Assembly: GCA_030278955.1 (NCBI GenBank)
Contig: JAOANR010000001.1
Location: forward strand, 40,140,890 to 40,204,889
Source: Hygrophila difformis
Taxonomy: Eukaryota > Streptophyta > Magnoliopsida > Lamiales > Acanthaceae
DNA: 64,000 nucleotides
Reading direction: 5' to 3'
Every line of letters starts with the position of its first letter. Position 1 is the first letter of the stretch. The notes under the pieces were generated by a model. The model was given only the letters and a program-made list of their open reading frames with translations. It did no database searches and was not told where the DNA came from. Both the position numbers and the translations under genes were made by a program. This document shows, piece by piece, positions 11,656-26,233 of this stretch.

Positions 11656-12052
11656 CTTTTTTTTTTGCTAAGGAAAAGGGGATTCAAGAATTGTGTTGTA
11701 TGTGTGATTCGAAAGAAGCTATTCGCCTAATTAGTAAAAGGAATTGGACCTCTCACTATCTTGCCACTCTCCTGCAACATATAGAATCCCTTAGGATGGA
11801 TTTTCTACAGTGTCATTTTGTTCATGTGCTTCGTGAAGGTAATACCGTTGCAGATTGCCTTGCGAAGATTGGCGCAAATGGGGATTTGTTCTTTACTACT
11901 TGGGCTTTTCCTCCAGATCATTTGAGACCTCTTATTTCTGCTGATGCGGCTGGAACGTGGTTCTCGCGGCCTTGATCCTTTTAATTTTTAATTTTGTGTT
12001 CTTTTTCTATTTCCTTCTTTCCTAGCCTCTTGTAGGCTGTTGTGCAAAAAAA
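11656..12052 (+). mobile_element. 5'-truncated LINE insertion (3' end with RNase H)
   Basis: An exact 15-bp duplication, AATTAGTATCATTTT, flanks it at 11641-11655 and 12053-12067. The insert ends in an A run (12046-12054) after TTGTAGGCTGTTGTGC, the same kind of tail as the full-length LINE ending at 24725. It encodes the C-terminal part of a plant LINE RNase H (DSKEAIRLI, REGNTVADCLAK, FFTTWAFPPD), with a stop at 11973-11975. Heavy 5' truncation with target-primed-type duplications is the normal outcome of LINE insertion. Confidence 0.9.
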
Positions 12053-12434
12053 AATTAGTATCATTTTTTTGGAACGTTTGAGTAACAAAATTAAATTACT
12101 ATTAATAATTTAATTTAATGTAAAACTATATTCGAATGTGCGTTGACTTTTGATAATATTCATATTTTCGAAACTAAATGATTTTTCCTTTTTATTAGTG
12201 CCCTTCCCTTACTTTATCATACTTGCACATAATCAATGACATCACGGAAAACTTTCGTGTTCGTGATGCTCTCTTTGGTAGTATAGACTCGTGATTCAAA
12301 GCTTTGTTGATTCCTTAAATAATGTTTTTGTAAGATGGGGGAGAATATTTTAATATTTTTGTCAATTACTTAAATAATTTTTGTAGTGGGAATCTGGGAA
12401 CGACGATGGTGCTTCCAAAATATTTGGATGTACG

Positions 12435-12985
12435 GTCAAGACAAAATCTCATCCATTGAATTAGATGTAAGGGCTATAAATTAAAAAGTATGAAAATGTC
12501 AAAAGAAAATGTGTAACGGTATATTCACTTATCATGTCGTTGAATATACTATATTATGTCATTAAAATATGCATAACATGTCGCTGATATATGCATAAAT
12601 ATGTCGCTGAAATATATTGTGGTCTAATTGATTTTATAGGCCCTTTTATAGCATGTCGCTGAGAAGTACTATATCAAGTCGTTAAATTGTATTGGCCTTG
12701 TCGTTGAATTGCATAGGCCACATCGCTGAATTGTATAGTCTCTGTTGCTGAGATGCGTTAAAATGCATAGAACTAGTCGCTGAAATATATAATATTGTGT
12801 CACTGAAATGAATACAATAATGTCATTGAATTGCATAGGCTATTGGCCCCGACGCTGAATTGTGTATGTCATATCGCTGAATTGTATAGCCTATTCTGCG
12901 AATACAACATATTAAATACCTAAAAAGAAAAATTACGAAACTAACCCTACAATTGATTTCAACCTTTGGATGATCAAATTGATCA
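12435..12985. repeat. Element with a GTCGCTGAA short tandem array
   Basis: About 12525-12895 contains a dozen or so imperfect copies of a roughly 20-40 bp unit built on GTCGCTGAAATAT / GTCGCTGAATTG followed by GCATAGGC-like sequence. The outer segments (TCATCCATTGAATTAG near 12445 and the complement of GATCATCCAAAGGTTG near 12962-12977) form an imperfect inverted pair, suggesting a MULE-like non-autonomous element. The same array motif recurs at 39.6-40.7 kb. The limits are approximate. Confidence 0.45.
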
Positions 12986-13010
12986 GCGGTGGAGATCACC
13001 GTCCGCACGG

Positions 13011-13630
13011 TGCCGACGTGCGCCAACGTTCTATACTTACTCTTCTGCAATGTACTTGTTTCTTTTAGTACTCGAAATTGTATCTATATGTCCATCCCTT
13101 TATTTCCAATTTTCCATTGTCCTAACATGGAAAAACATCGTGGTAAAGACGAGATAAACTTGAGCCAGAAATACCCGTTCTCAATATCAAATTCAAAAAT
13201 TGAGCACCGGTTTCATAGGTAAAAAGCACAAGAAAGTGGTGTCAAGTAGAGTTTTTAAGGAACGTGTCAAAACTATGCTAGACCCATACTGGGAATAGTT
13301 TAAAGCCATGAGTAAACTCGAACATTCAAGAAATTCGTTGGACAGGCAGATTCAAATCTCTTCCAACCAACACAATCATCGGTCCTCGGAGCATAAGCAA
13401 TTCATTTAGCTTTACATCCATCACCGGACACCATTTTCCCAATACATATGTGGGGCAACGCTCAAACCATATGTAGGTGGGAAATAAATCACCCACAATA
13501 TCGAAAACTCAGTCTCATCTTATTACATAGATATTCATTCTTGTCACCGCCTTACTCTAGTAAAAGGAAGCACACGAACAGTAAACAAATCTGGAAGAAA
13601 AGGAAACCAGGAAGAAAAATTAAAGTGTTT
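13011..13630. other. 3' flank and 3' UTR region of the LACS8-like gene
   Basis: No separate gene was seen. The last few hundred bases before 13631 are expected to be the 3' UTR of the minus-strand gene; the polyadenylation site was not located. Confidence 0.4.
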
Positions 13631-18096
<4,466 letters not shown>

Positions 18097-18738
18097 ACAA
18101 TAAATTTGTCACAAACTTTAGATAATCAGCATTCCTATACCATGAAATTTGGTAGGTTATTCATCATATAATTGCTTAGTCAAATCCAAAAACACCAAAC
18201 TGAACAAAAGTCTCCATAAAGCGTAATAATTGAATTTCATGTAAAAATTCCACAACACTTTGCTGAACGGCCATCCTTAATTTAACTCCAGCCGCTTTGC
18301 CGTAGGAGTTGCAAAATTCACACATCAAACTACTCGACAGAACCACAAAGGGCATCTCACCCAAAAAAAGAAAAAGAAAACAAACCAAATCTGTATAAAA
18401 ATAAATAAAACATCGAAAAATAGACTCAAACATTCGAAGAAACAAACTATTAACCAAATCACATCAAATCCACCGCCAAAAAATTACAATAAAGAAATGA
18501 TTTTTTTTTTAAAAAAAACACGCAATCCAACTTGACAATCGCTATATTTCCAAAGCGCAAGGGGAAAATATAGTGAGAATCGCACATCAACTAATCAATT
18601 AAAACTAATAAAATTAAACACGAAGCAAATCACGAAAGCAGGGAGTTCGAATTTCACACCGGCACGCAAAGCGAAAAATCGCTTTACAGAAAATTGCGAA
18701 TAATCATAACAGAACAATCGACCCAAAATAAGGAATAC

Positions 18739-18860
18739 CTGAGGCAAATGGAGGTAGCAGTGAAGAAAAGGCTAGGCTGAGCGAAGGTAGTTGGATCATG
18801 CAAGATCCGGCAGTGGATGGAACTTGCAAGAAGCTGTTGAGGAGTTCTAGAGGCAGTATG
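18739..18860 (-). other. Probable non-coding 5' exon of the LACS8-like gene
   Basis: On the minus strand a pyrimidine-rich leader-like segment ends CTCAG at 18739 and is followed by a donor GTATTCC. A good acceptor (TATAG, exon start about 18134) lies 38 bp before the ATG. This predicts a roughly 600-bp leader intron. The upstream edge is not defined; AT-rich TATA-like sequence occurs at about 18870-18905. Inferred from splice signals only. Confidence 0.5.
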
Positions 18861-19136
18861 AGATACTATGAAATATGAATATAATGTACGGAATATTTTA
18901 TTTGTAGTAGTATTAAATTTTGTTGGGTAATGTGTGACGGCACCCAACCCAAGCTCCTAAAACCCGAACGGATAATAATTTTAATAATTCAACGGATGTT
19001 CATTTTGATTTTATTGCTCATTAGAATAATTTATGTCAATTATTTTTGTTTACAAAGCATGTTTGTGCGTATAGCAATTATTGATAAAACATTTCCTTAT
19101 TAGTTGCATTAGAATTAACGCTTCCAGTACACTATT

Positions 19137-20534
19137 ATGACTAGGGTTTCACCAGAGAGAGACAAGAAAGAGACGGCGGCTGAAGAGCGTTCCCATGCAA
19201 GATCGAAACTTTCTTCGTTCAGAGAGGCGTTGAAGAGCAACATGGATCCTCCGGAGGACGTGCGGATGAAGAGAGATCTTATCGCCGAAAAACTGATTCG
19301 TAAAGAATACATTGGGGGAGAGAGGCGCATCCCTAGCTTCGTTGTTGAGGAGGTTTTGGAAGAGGAAGTCGGGAAAGAATGGAAGGAGGCGCTCATCGTC
19401 AAAACTATGGGGTTGCAAGTCAACTTCACGGTCTTGAAGGAGAGGCTGGCAAGGTTGTGGAAGTGCACGGGCTCTTTTGATCTGATCGATGTTGGCTACA
19501 AGTACTATGTCGTCAGGTTTGTGAAGGCGGAGGACAGGGAGAGAGTCATAAACGGGGGGCCTTGGATGTTGTTCGATCATTATTTACCGATTATGAAGTG
19601 GAGGAAGGAATTTGATCCGGCAACGGAGGAGATTAGTAAGACGATGGTCTGGGCGCGCATGATGGGAATCTCCGTACAACATTACAAGGAGGATTTCCTG
19701 CATGCTTTTGCGTCGGATATCGGCGAAGTGATTAAGTTCGATAAGACCACTTTGGACCATGAAAGAGGTCGTTTTGCTAGGGTTTGCGTGGAGTTGAATC
19801 TCAATGAGCCAGTCCTAGGGAAGTTCATGGTTAACGGGCGATGGATACATGTTGCGTATGAAGGTTTGCACCTAATATGCAAGAAGTGCGGGCGGTATGG
19901 ACACTTCTCCAGGGACTGTCCACACAAGGGACAGACGGAGGGTCAGCATGCTCAGGCTCCGGAACAGAAAGAGGATGAGGAACGGGCGCGGAAAGGGAAG
20001 GGAAAGATGTATGAGGCGGATGAGGGGGTGGTGCACAGTCAGGAACCTAGGGAGGAGTCGAGTGGGGGCGTTGCTGGGTCGGATTCGATACCTCTCGTGG
20101 GGGAAGTATATGGGGATTGGATCACGGTGGAAAGGCGACGGAGACCACCGCAAAAGGCTAGGGAGTATAAAGTGGCTTCGGGGCATCCTGGCAAGGAGGA
20201 GCAGGCAAAAGAAGTGAAAAATAAAGCCAAAAATGAGGGGAAGAAGGAAGAGCCTGAGGTGGCGACTGGTTCAGGTAAGAGCCAGGCTGAGGGAGCTATT
20301 GTGCTTAAAGGTGATTCTAAAGGGCCGGGATTTGTTAGCATCTTACCTCCGGCTAAGGGGGCGAAACGAACCCGCCTTGACATGGATGGGCCTCCGGTCG
20401 GGAAAGATGACGGAAGCGAACATGGTCAGGTGTTGGCCATAGGGTGGGGCGATCCTACAGCGGGGGCGGACTCGAAGAGTGATACGGATTCTAGGGCGGA
20501 AAGCTGGGCCGATGCATTGGAGGAAGGCCAATAG
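19137..20534 (+). CDS. LINE ORF1 protein (DUF4283 plus zinc knuckle)
   Basis: 465 residues. The N-terminal two thirds (about residues 70-230) match the DUF4283 nucleic-acid-binding domain found in plant LINE ORF1 and related proteins (FDLIDVGYKYYVVRF, VINGGPWMLFDHYLPIMKW). A CCHC knuckle, CKKCGRYGHFSRDC, lies at about residues 248-261. The rest is charged and low complexity. It is expected to bind LINE RNA and form the ribonucleoprotein. The ATG at 19137 is the first in frame after the presumed 5' end; ORF1 stops with TAG at 20532-20534. Confidence 0.88.
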   Translation: MTRVSPERDKKETAAEERSHARSKLSSFREALKSNMDPPEDVRMKRDLIAEKLIRKEYIGGERRIPSFVVEEVLEEEVGKEWKEALIVKTMGLQVNFTVLKERLARLWKCTGSFDLIDVGYKYYVVRFVKAEDRERVINGGPWMLFDHYLPIMKWRKEFDPATEEISKTMVWARMMGISVQHYKEDFLHAFASDIGEVIKFDKTTLDHERGRFARVCVELNLNEPVLGKFMVNGRWIHVAYEGLHLICKKCGRYGHFSRDCPHKGQTEGQHAQAPEQKEDEERARKGKGKMYEADEGVVHSQEPREESSGGVAGSDSIPLVGEVYGDWITVERRRRPPQKAREYKVASGHPGKEEQAKEVKNKAKNEGKKEEPEVATGSGKSQAEGAIVLKGDSKGPGFVSILPPAKGAKRTRLDMDGPPVGKDDGSEHGQVLAIGWGDPTAGADSKSDTDSRAESWADALEEGQ

Positions 20535-20540
20535 TGATCG

Positions 20541-23500
20541 GTGGAGGGGTGGTATACATTCCGGTTATTTATGGCTTTTAATAATTTTAAAGTTTTGACA
20601 TGGAATGTGCAGGGATTGATGGGAGAGGATTCCCAACGATGGCTTACTAACTGTCTCAGAGCTAGCCAGCCGGATATTTTATGCGTTTTGGAGTCTCACG
20701 GACAGTTTGAGAGAGTAAGAATGCTATTTTGGCGGTTAGGGTATGAAACTTTATTTATTCAAGAAACCATTGGAAGGGCAGGTGGTTTGTGGGTGTTTAA
20801 ATCTCGAAGGTGCGGATGTCACTGTGAGCTTGTGGATGTGCGGAGTCGGATGGTGAGCATCAAGCTGAGGGCTGGCCTAATAGCTTGGACGGCCACATTT
20901 ATCTATGGCAATCCTAATTACCAGCGCCGACAGATGGACTGGCAGAATCTGGAGATGTTGGCAAGGCAATTGGATGGGCCGTGGTTGGTTATGGGGGACT
21001 GGAACGAGATTATGTCGGAGGAAGAGGTGAGTGGAGGGGTTTTTCTATCGGAGAGGGCTGAAGCGTTTAGAGAGGTGGTAAATTCTTGTAGTCTGGTAAG
21101 CATTCCGACCTTGGGCACCAGGTTTACATGGGTGCGTCGGGTGGGGGCGGATAGTCGTATCCAAAAAAGATTGGACAGGGGGTTGGCAAATATGGCATGG
21201 CAGGACCTTTTTGGCGAGGCTCGGATACATCATCTGGCGCGGCTTGGTTCAGACCACTGCCCACTTTTGCTTATGTGTAGCAATCCATTGGATGATAGTA
21301 GGCCAAAGCCATTTCGGTGGGAGGCGGCGTGGGCTACTCATAACGATTATGCGAAGATTGTTCATGGATGCTGTGAGCGGCTGGGTGCTAGTCCGATCCC
21401 GACGCTTATGGGGGAGGTGGCGAGGGAGTCCACTAAATTCAATACGGAGGTGTTTGGTAATATCGTGGATAGGAAGAAGAAGTTGGAGAGGAGGATTAAG
21501 GGGATTGAGAAAAGGTTGGAGACTTGGGACTCGGCGTGGTTGTCTAGGCTGGAAAGGGAACTCAAGCAGGAATTAGAATTGGTACTCATTCAAGAGGAAC
21601 GGTTCTGGTACCAAAAGGCGAGGGATAAGTGGGTGACTATGGGGGATCGTAATACTGCATATTTCCATGCTCGGACGAAGGTGCGTCGTAAGAGGAATCG
21701 AATATATGGCTTGCGGCTTGATGATGGAGTTTGGCATACGGATCAAAGGACGTTACAAGGCCATGCACAAGAATATTTTCGTGCGGCCTTTGCAGGGGGG
21801 CGACAGTTGGATCCGAGGGCGCCGATGCCAAAACTCGCGACAGTTGGGGAGGCATGGAAAGCTAATCTGAGTGGTCCAGTGCTCAGGGAGGAAGTCGACA
21901 TTGTTAAGCGACAGATGAGACCCTTTGCGGCTCCTGGGCCGGATGGTTTCCCCGCCGAGTTCTACAGATTATATTGGGATGTGCTGGGGGATCACATTTT
22001 TGGTATGGTAAAACAGGCTTTTGAGACAAGGGCGATACCAGCAGGACTTGCGCATGCTTTCCTGGTGTTGTTGCCTAAAGTGGACGTTCCGGAGACCATA
22101 GCACAGTTTCGACCCCTCACTCTTTGTAATGTATCCTTTAAGTTCATTACAAAGGTCATTGCGAATCGATTGAGGCCGATGCTATGTGAGTTCGTGGGCC
22201 CTTATCAGTCGGCATTCTTGCCGGGAAGGGGGACTAGGGATAACGGAATTCTTGTGCAAGAATTGGCTTATGCATTGGGCAGACGTACGGCTGGCATCAA
22301 GGGTGTATTGGTAAAGATTGACCTAGCCAAGGCATACGACTCGGTAAATTGGGATTTCTTGAACGATTGCCTAGCGGACATGGACTTGCCAGAGGCGTTG
22401 TTGCAACTGATCATGTGTTGCGTCCGTACGTCATCTTTCTCCATCTTGTGGAATGGGTCTCCGTTGGATCCAATTCAGTCGGGGAGGGGACTGCGCCAGG
22501 GCGACCTGTTGTCCCCTTACTTGTTCGTAATTGTGATGGAAAAGCTGTCTCGCTTGATTATGGAGGAAGTGGAGCAAGGCGCCTGGAAGTCGCTGAAGGG
22601 AGGCGGCCAGGGAGCTTCGGTATCACATGTGATGTTCGCGGACGACTTAATTCTGTGCTCGGAATTGGTGGAGGAAAGCATTGTTCGGATGGGGCAGGTT
22701 ATGCAGCGTTTCGGAGATTCCTCCGGGCTGCTTATGAATCGAGGGAAGTCGTCGGCTTATGTGGCGGTGAATGCTACGGATGAGGAGAGAAGCTGGATTG
22801 GTCAGCACCTTGGCGTCCCGATTGCTCCGGCATTGGGAAAATATTTAGGGTTTCCTATTGTGCATGGGAGGATGAGATTGTCACATTATGATGATATTCT
22901 TCACAGGATGGACGGGCGGTTGACAGGATGGGCAATGGCGTTACTTAATAGAGCGGGTCGTATTACTTTGGCAAGGGCTGTCCTTGCAACTATTCCGACA
23001 TATTGTATGCAAGTCCACCAATTGCCTATTACTGTTTGCAAACGCATTGATCAAAAAATCCGTCGATGGATCTGGAAGGGTCCGGCTGGGAAAGGTCTGC
23101 ATTTGGTTGCTTGGGACAAGTTAACCAGGCCAAAGAGAGAAGGCGGCCTTGGGTTGAGAACGGCTCGCAACATGAATTTGGCTTTATTGGGCAAGCAATT
23201 GGGGGAGTTCATGATGCACCCGGATAAGCTATGGGTTAGGTGGATGAAAAGCAGATATGATTGTCAGGATGGGGAGTTCCCTCGCCAACATTATAAAGCC
23301 ACGCGGCTTTGGAGGACAATGGTGCAGATCACAGATTTGTTTCGGCCGGGGTTTGGTGTCCGAATAGGTAATGGCGAGAGCTCACTCTGGTATTCACCAT
23401 GGTGGAAAGGAAGTTGCTTGGCTCCCTTGATGCCATTCGTACATGTGAACGACTTGGAACTACGTATTAAAGATGTAGTGAGGAATGGAAGATGGGAGTT

Positions 23501-24644
23501 GAATTGCCTATATACATGGATGCCAGTGGATGTTAAAAATGAGATCTGTGCTTCGACCTGTCCGGTTGTAGTGGAAGGAGCGGGAGATGTTTTCCATTGG
23601 CGGTTGGAGCCGTCAGGTGTGTACTCAACGAGGTCAGGCTACAATTGGATAAGGGAGGGAGCGACAGAGAATGGGGGCTGGCAGTGGATGTGGAGCAAGT
23701 TTATACCGGAGAAGGTTGGACATATATTTTGGCTCCTTGCACACGGTTCCTTGGCGACCAATGCGGTCCGATTCCATAGGAATGTGGCTACTTCGCCCTT
23801 ATGCAGTATATGTGGTACGGAGGAGGAGGATTGGAAGCATACTTTTTTCGGATGCCACTGGACGAAGCAAGTATGGAGGGAGTTAGGAGTGAGCGATGTG
23901 AACAATATTCCGACCTTGAGTCAGGGTGAGACTCGGCACTGGTTCGAATATATGGTGAGAACGTGGAAGCATTTGTTTGTAGCGGGTGTTTGGATTATAT
24001 GGGTGGAGAGGAATCGGAGGGTTTTTAAAGGGATGGAGTCGGCGGTGCAGCGGCTGGTGAGGCACGTACAGTTTATGAAGGAGGCGTTGGTCAGGGCGGA
24101 AGAAGGCAGGGAGAAGGGTAGGCGAGAGCTGATTGTGGTGCGGTGGAGGTGTGAGGAGGATGAAGGTGATGTCGTCCACTCGGACGGTAGCGTCGACGCC
24201 GAGAGGGGCAAGAGTGGGTTTGGGGCGGTGTGTCGAGGTAGAGATGGCGAGTGGCGTGGTGCGGTTGGCGGGCAGCTGGGAGACAGAGGCATTTTGGAGG
24301 TCGAAGTCTATAGGATACTCAAGGGAATGGAGCTGGCGGCATCCATGCAAATTGGCAAAGTTACGTGCTACACGGATTCAATGGAGGCTTTGCATTTGAT
24401 CAACAAGTTGAAGGGTCCGAGACATAGGTTATGGCCTCTCATTCGAGCCATTAGGGAGAGGAGGCAGCGGTTCGAGCGGTGCACCCTGAGGCATGTCTAT
24501 CGGGAGGGTAATCGTGTGGCGGATGGATTGGCCAAGTTAGCTTGCGACGAGGAGAGCTTCTTCACGACGTGGGCTTTTCCACCGGATCAAGTTGTTCAGT
24601 TGCTACATGATGACAGAGACGGACATGGAGTAGTTCGAGCTTAG
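20541..24644 (+). CDS. LINE ORF2 protein: endonuclease, reverse transcriptase, RNase H
   Basis: 1367 residues. In order: an apurinic-type endonuclease (LTWNVQG at residues 19-25, MGDWNE and a SDHCPLL motif); the reverse transcriptase with the APGPDGFPAEFY and LRQGDLLSPYLF blocks and catalytic FADD at residues 699-702; a zinc-binding zf-RVT region (CSICGTEEEDWKHTFFGC); and a C-terminal RNase H (RVT_3) keeping HSDGS, EVEVYRILKGMELA, CYTDSMEAL and EGNRVADGLAK. Together these allow target-primed reverse transcription. A start at residue 11 (20571) is also possible and sits closer to the endonuclease domain. No stop or frameshift is visible. Confidence 0.92.
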   Translation: MEGWYTFRLFMAFNNFKVLTWNVQGLMGEDSQRWLTNCLRASQPDILCVLESHGQFERVRMLFWRLGYETLFIQETIGRAGGLWVFKSRRCGCHCELVDVRSRMVSIKLRAGLIAWTATFIYGNPNYQRRQMDWQNLEMLARQLDGPWLVMGDWNEIMSEEEVSGGVFLSERAEAFREVVNSCSLVSIPTLGTRFTWVRRVGADSRIQKRLDRGLANMAWQDLFGEARIHHLARLGSDHCPLLLMCSNPLDDSRPKPFRWEAAWATHNDYAKIVHGCCERLGASPIPTLMGEVARESTKFNTEVFGNIVDRKKKLERRIKGIEKRLETWDSAWLSRLERELKQELELVLIQEERFWYQKARDKWVTMGDRNTAYFHARTKVRRKRNRIYGLRLDDGVWHTDQRTLQGHAQEYFRAAFAGGRQLDPRAPMPKLATVGEAWKANLSGPVLREEVDIVKRQMRPFAAPGPDGFPAEFYRLYWDVLGDHIFGMVKQAFETRAIPAGLAHAFLVLLPKVDVPETIAQFRPLTLCNVSFKFITKVIANRLRPMLCEFVGPYQSAFLPGRGTRDNGILVQELAYALGRRTAGIKGVLVKIDLAKAYDSVNWDFLNDCLADMDLPEALLQLIMCCVRTSSFSILWNGSPLDPIQSGRGLRQGDLLSPYLFVIVMEKLSRLIMEEVEQGAWKSLKGGGQGASVSHVMFADDLILCSELVEESIVRMGQVMQRFGDSSGLLMNRGKSSAYVAVNATDEERSWIGQHLGVPIAPALGKYLGFPIVHGRMRLSHYDDILHRMDGRLTGWAMALLNRAGRITLARAVLATIPTYCMQVHQLPITVCKRIDQKIRRWIWKGPAGKGLHLVAWDKLTRPKREGGLGLRTARNMNLALLGKQLGEFMMHPDKLWVRWMKSRYDCQDGEFPRQHYKATRLWRTMVQITDLFRPGFGVRIGNGESSLWYSPWWKGSCLAPLMPFVHVNDLELRIKDVVRNGRWELNCLYTWMPVDVKNEICASTCPVVVEGAGDVFHWRLEPSGVYSTRSGYNWIREGATENGGWQWMWSKFIPEKVGHIFWLLAHGSLATNAVRFHRNVATSPLCSICGTEEEDWKHTFFGCHWTKQVWRELGVSDVNNIPTLSQGETRHWFEYMVRTWKHLFVAGVWIIWVERNRRVFKGMESAVQRLVRHVQFMKEALVRAEEGREKGRRELIVVRWRCEEDEGDVVHSDGSVDAERGKSGFGAVCRGRDGEWRGAVGGQLGDRGILEVEVYRILKGMELAASMQIGKVTCYTDSMEALHLINKLKGPRHRLWPLIRAIRERRQRFERCTLRHVYREGNRVADGLAKLACDEESFFTTWAFPPDQVVQLLHDDRDGHGVVRA

Positions 24645-24764
24645 ATTTGATTTGTTCTTCTTTCTTTTTTGTTTTTTGTGTTTTTTCTTCTAGCCGCCTT
24701 TGATAGGCATTGTTCACCAAAAAAAAGAATAATTTATGTCCATCTATGTGTGGGCAAGGATTAT

Positions 24765-25212
24765 AGGGCCGTTTGGAATGGCTTATTTTGAAGTGCTTTT
24801 GGCTTTTGCTTCTGCCAAAAGCACTTTTGAAGGAAAATGAGTGTTTGTTTTGGCTTTTGGGAAAAAGCAAAAGCACCTCGAAAAGCTGCAAAAGTGCTTC
24901 TGAGAGAAGCAGCCCCGGGGTGCTTCTCCGAAAAGCAGAAGCCAAAAGCACCTAATAATGTGTGCAGAGTCATAAATGCCCCTATTGATAAATATATATT
25001 ACAGTATTATATATAAATAGCATATCCTTTTTGGTAATTTACACATTTCAAAAGCACTTTTCACTTTTACATATCCAAACACACTTTTGAAAAAAAGCTG
25101 CTTTTCAAACATTCCATCCAAACACAAAAGTTACCTGCTTCTGCTTTTGGCTTTCACTTCTGTTTCTGCTTTTGGCTTCTGTTTTTTTCAAAAGCCAATC
25201 CAAACGGACCCT
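24765..25212. mobile_element. MITE with AGGGCCGTTTGG ends
   Basis: The left end AGGGCCGTTTGGAATGGCTT and the complement of the right end (AGGGTCCGTTTGGATTGGCT) form an inverted repeat. Subterminal regions repeat AAAAGCAC and GCTTTTGG motifs on both sides. The 450-bp interior has no coding capacity. The TSD is not clear, so the superfamily (Harbinger or hAT) is open. It lies 24 bp after the LINE's right duplication. Confidence 0.6.
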
Positions 25213-25975
25213 AATTTATAATTACTTGGATTAAAAATAATACTAATAATAATGTAACTTATCAGCAAAGGTTCTTATTTTCCGAAATATTGTTTGAACC
25301 AGGTAGAATAAATAATTCACTCCAAAATAAACACTTTCACTTTGGAATATAACTAAAATTTAGAGTTAAATATGGTGAAAAATAATTTTAGATTGAAATT
25401 CTTTGAGTTTTGGTATTTGGTATTAGAGTTTAATATTAGAGTTTGAGGTTGGAGTTTGAAAAATTGAACTCTATGAAGGGTAGCGTTTAGAGTTTAGCGG
25501 TATAGATTAGAGTTTAAACTGTTATAATGGAATATATTTACTGTTCGTGATAGTATTTACTATTTAGTACTTACCTACGTATTCTTAAATAATTGCATCA
25601 TTTCTACATTTTATGCGATTCAATAAAATTTTTACTCGGTAATAACTCATATTGTATGAAAGTAAAAATTATAAAATTTGATATTTTAAAACTAGGTGAT
25701 TAGATAAATCTAAAAATATCTGACTTGATATGTTTTTTCTTATAACTATTATACAAATGGATCAATTAAATGAGAATGTAGGAAGTATTTCAAAAGCAAA
25801 ATGTTTGTGAACAAACGTGGCCTTAGCCAATTCAAATACTATATATGTATGAAGGGCTTGTTCTCTAGCCTAGTTTGATTAAGGTCTGGTCTAATTTGAT
25901 TATGGTATGATCTAATTTGGTTTAATTTGATTTTTTGTGGTCTGATTCAATTTGATTTTATTATTCTTTTATCTA
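25213..25975. other. Intergenic AT-rich sequence
   Basis: Nothing gene-like was seen. GAGTTT/AGAGTTTGA-type short repeats at about 25360-25515 resemble a stretch at 46310-46460. Repeats of TCTAATTTGATT occur at about 25870-25960. Confidence 0.4.
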
Positions 25976-26233
25976 TTTTTTTTGGTGAAATAGCCTAAGA
26001 AAGCGAGCAAAGATAAAAAGAAAAAATAAGCAAAAACGTAAAAATTAACAGTGTTCAAAGATCATCCCTATCGCATCTTGATCCACTAGGTTTTGCACTT
26101 CATCTGGCGGAAACGCCCAAGTTGTATAGAACTCCTCAGAACGCGCCACACACCTAGCCAACATGTCTGCAATTCCTCAACTGAGCAGCAAGCTTCAGAC
26201 CATACCACAAAGCTACTAATTTTATCTCAAGAA

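Larger units (their letters stand above)
19038..24725 (+). mobile_element. Full-length L1-type LINE with intact ORF1 and ORF2
   Basis: A perfect 15-bp duplication, AGAATAATTTATGTC, flanks it (19023-19037 and 24726-24740). The element has a roughly 100-bp leader, ORF1, ORF2 beginning 6 bp after the ORF1 stop, a roughly 80-bp 3' tail and a terminal A run. Both frames are open with no disabling change that I can see. Base composition is clearly richer in G+C than the flanks. This is the structure expected of a recent, possibly still competent insertion. Confidence 0.92.

Noticed and set aside
23883..24350. 155-codon minus frame opposite the LINE
   Set aside because: Shadow of the ORF2 coding strand; composition follows the codon bias of the sense frame.
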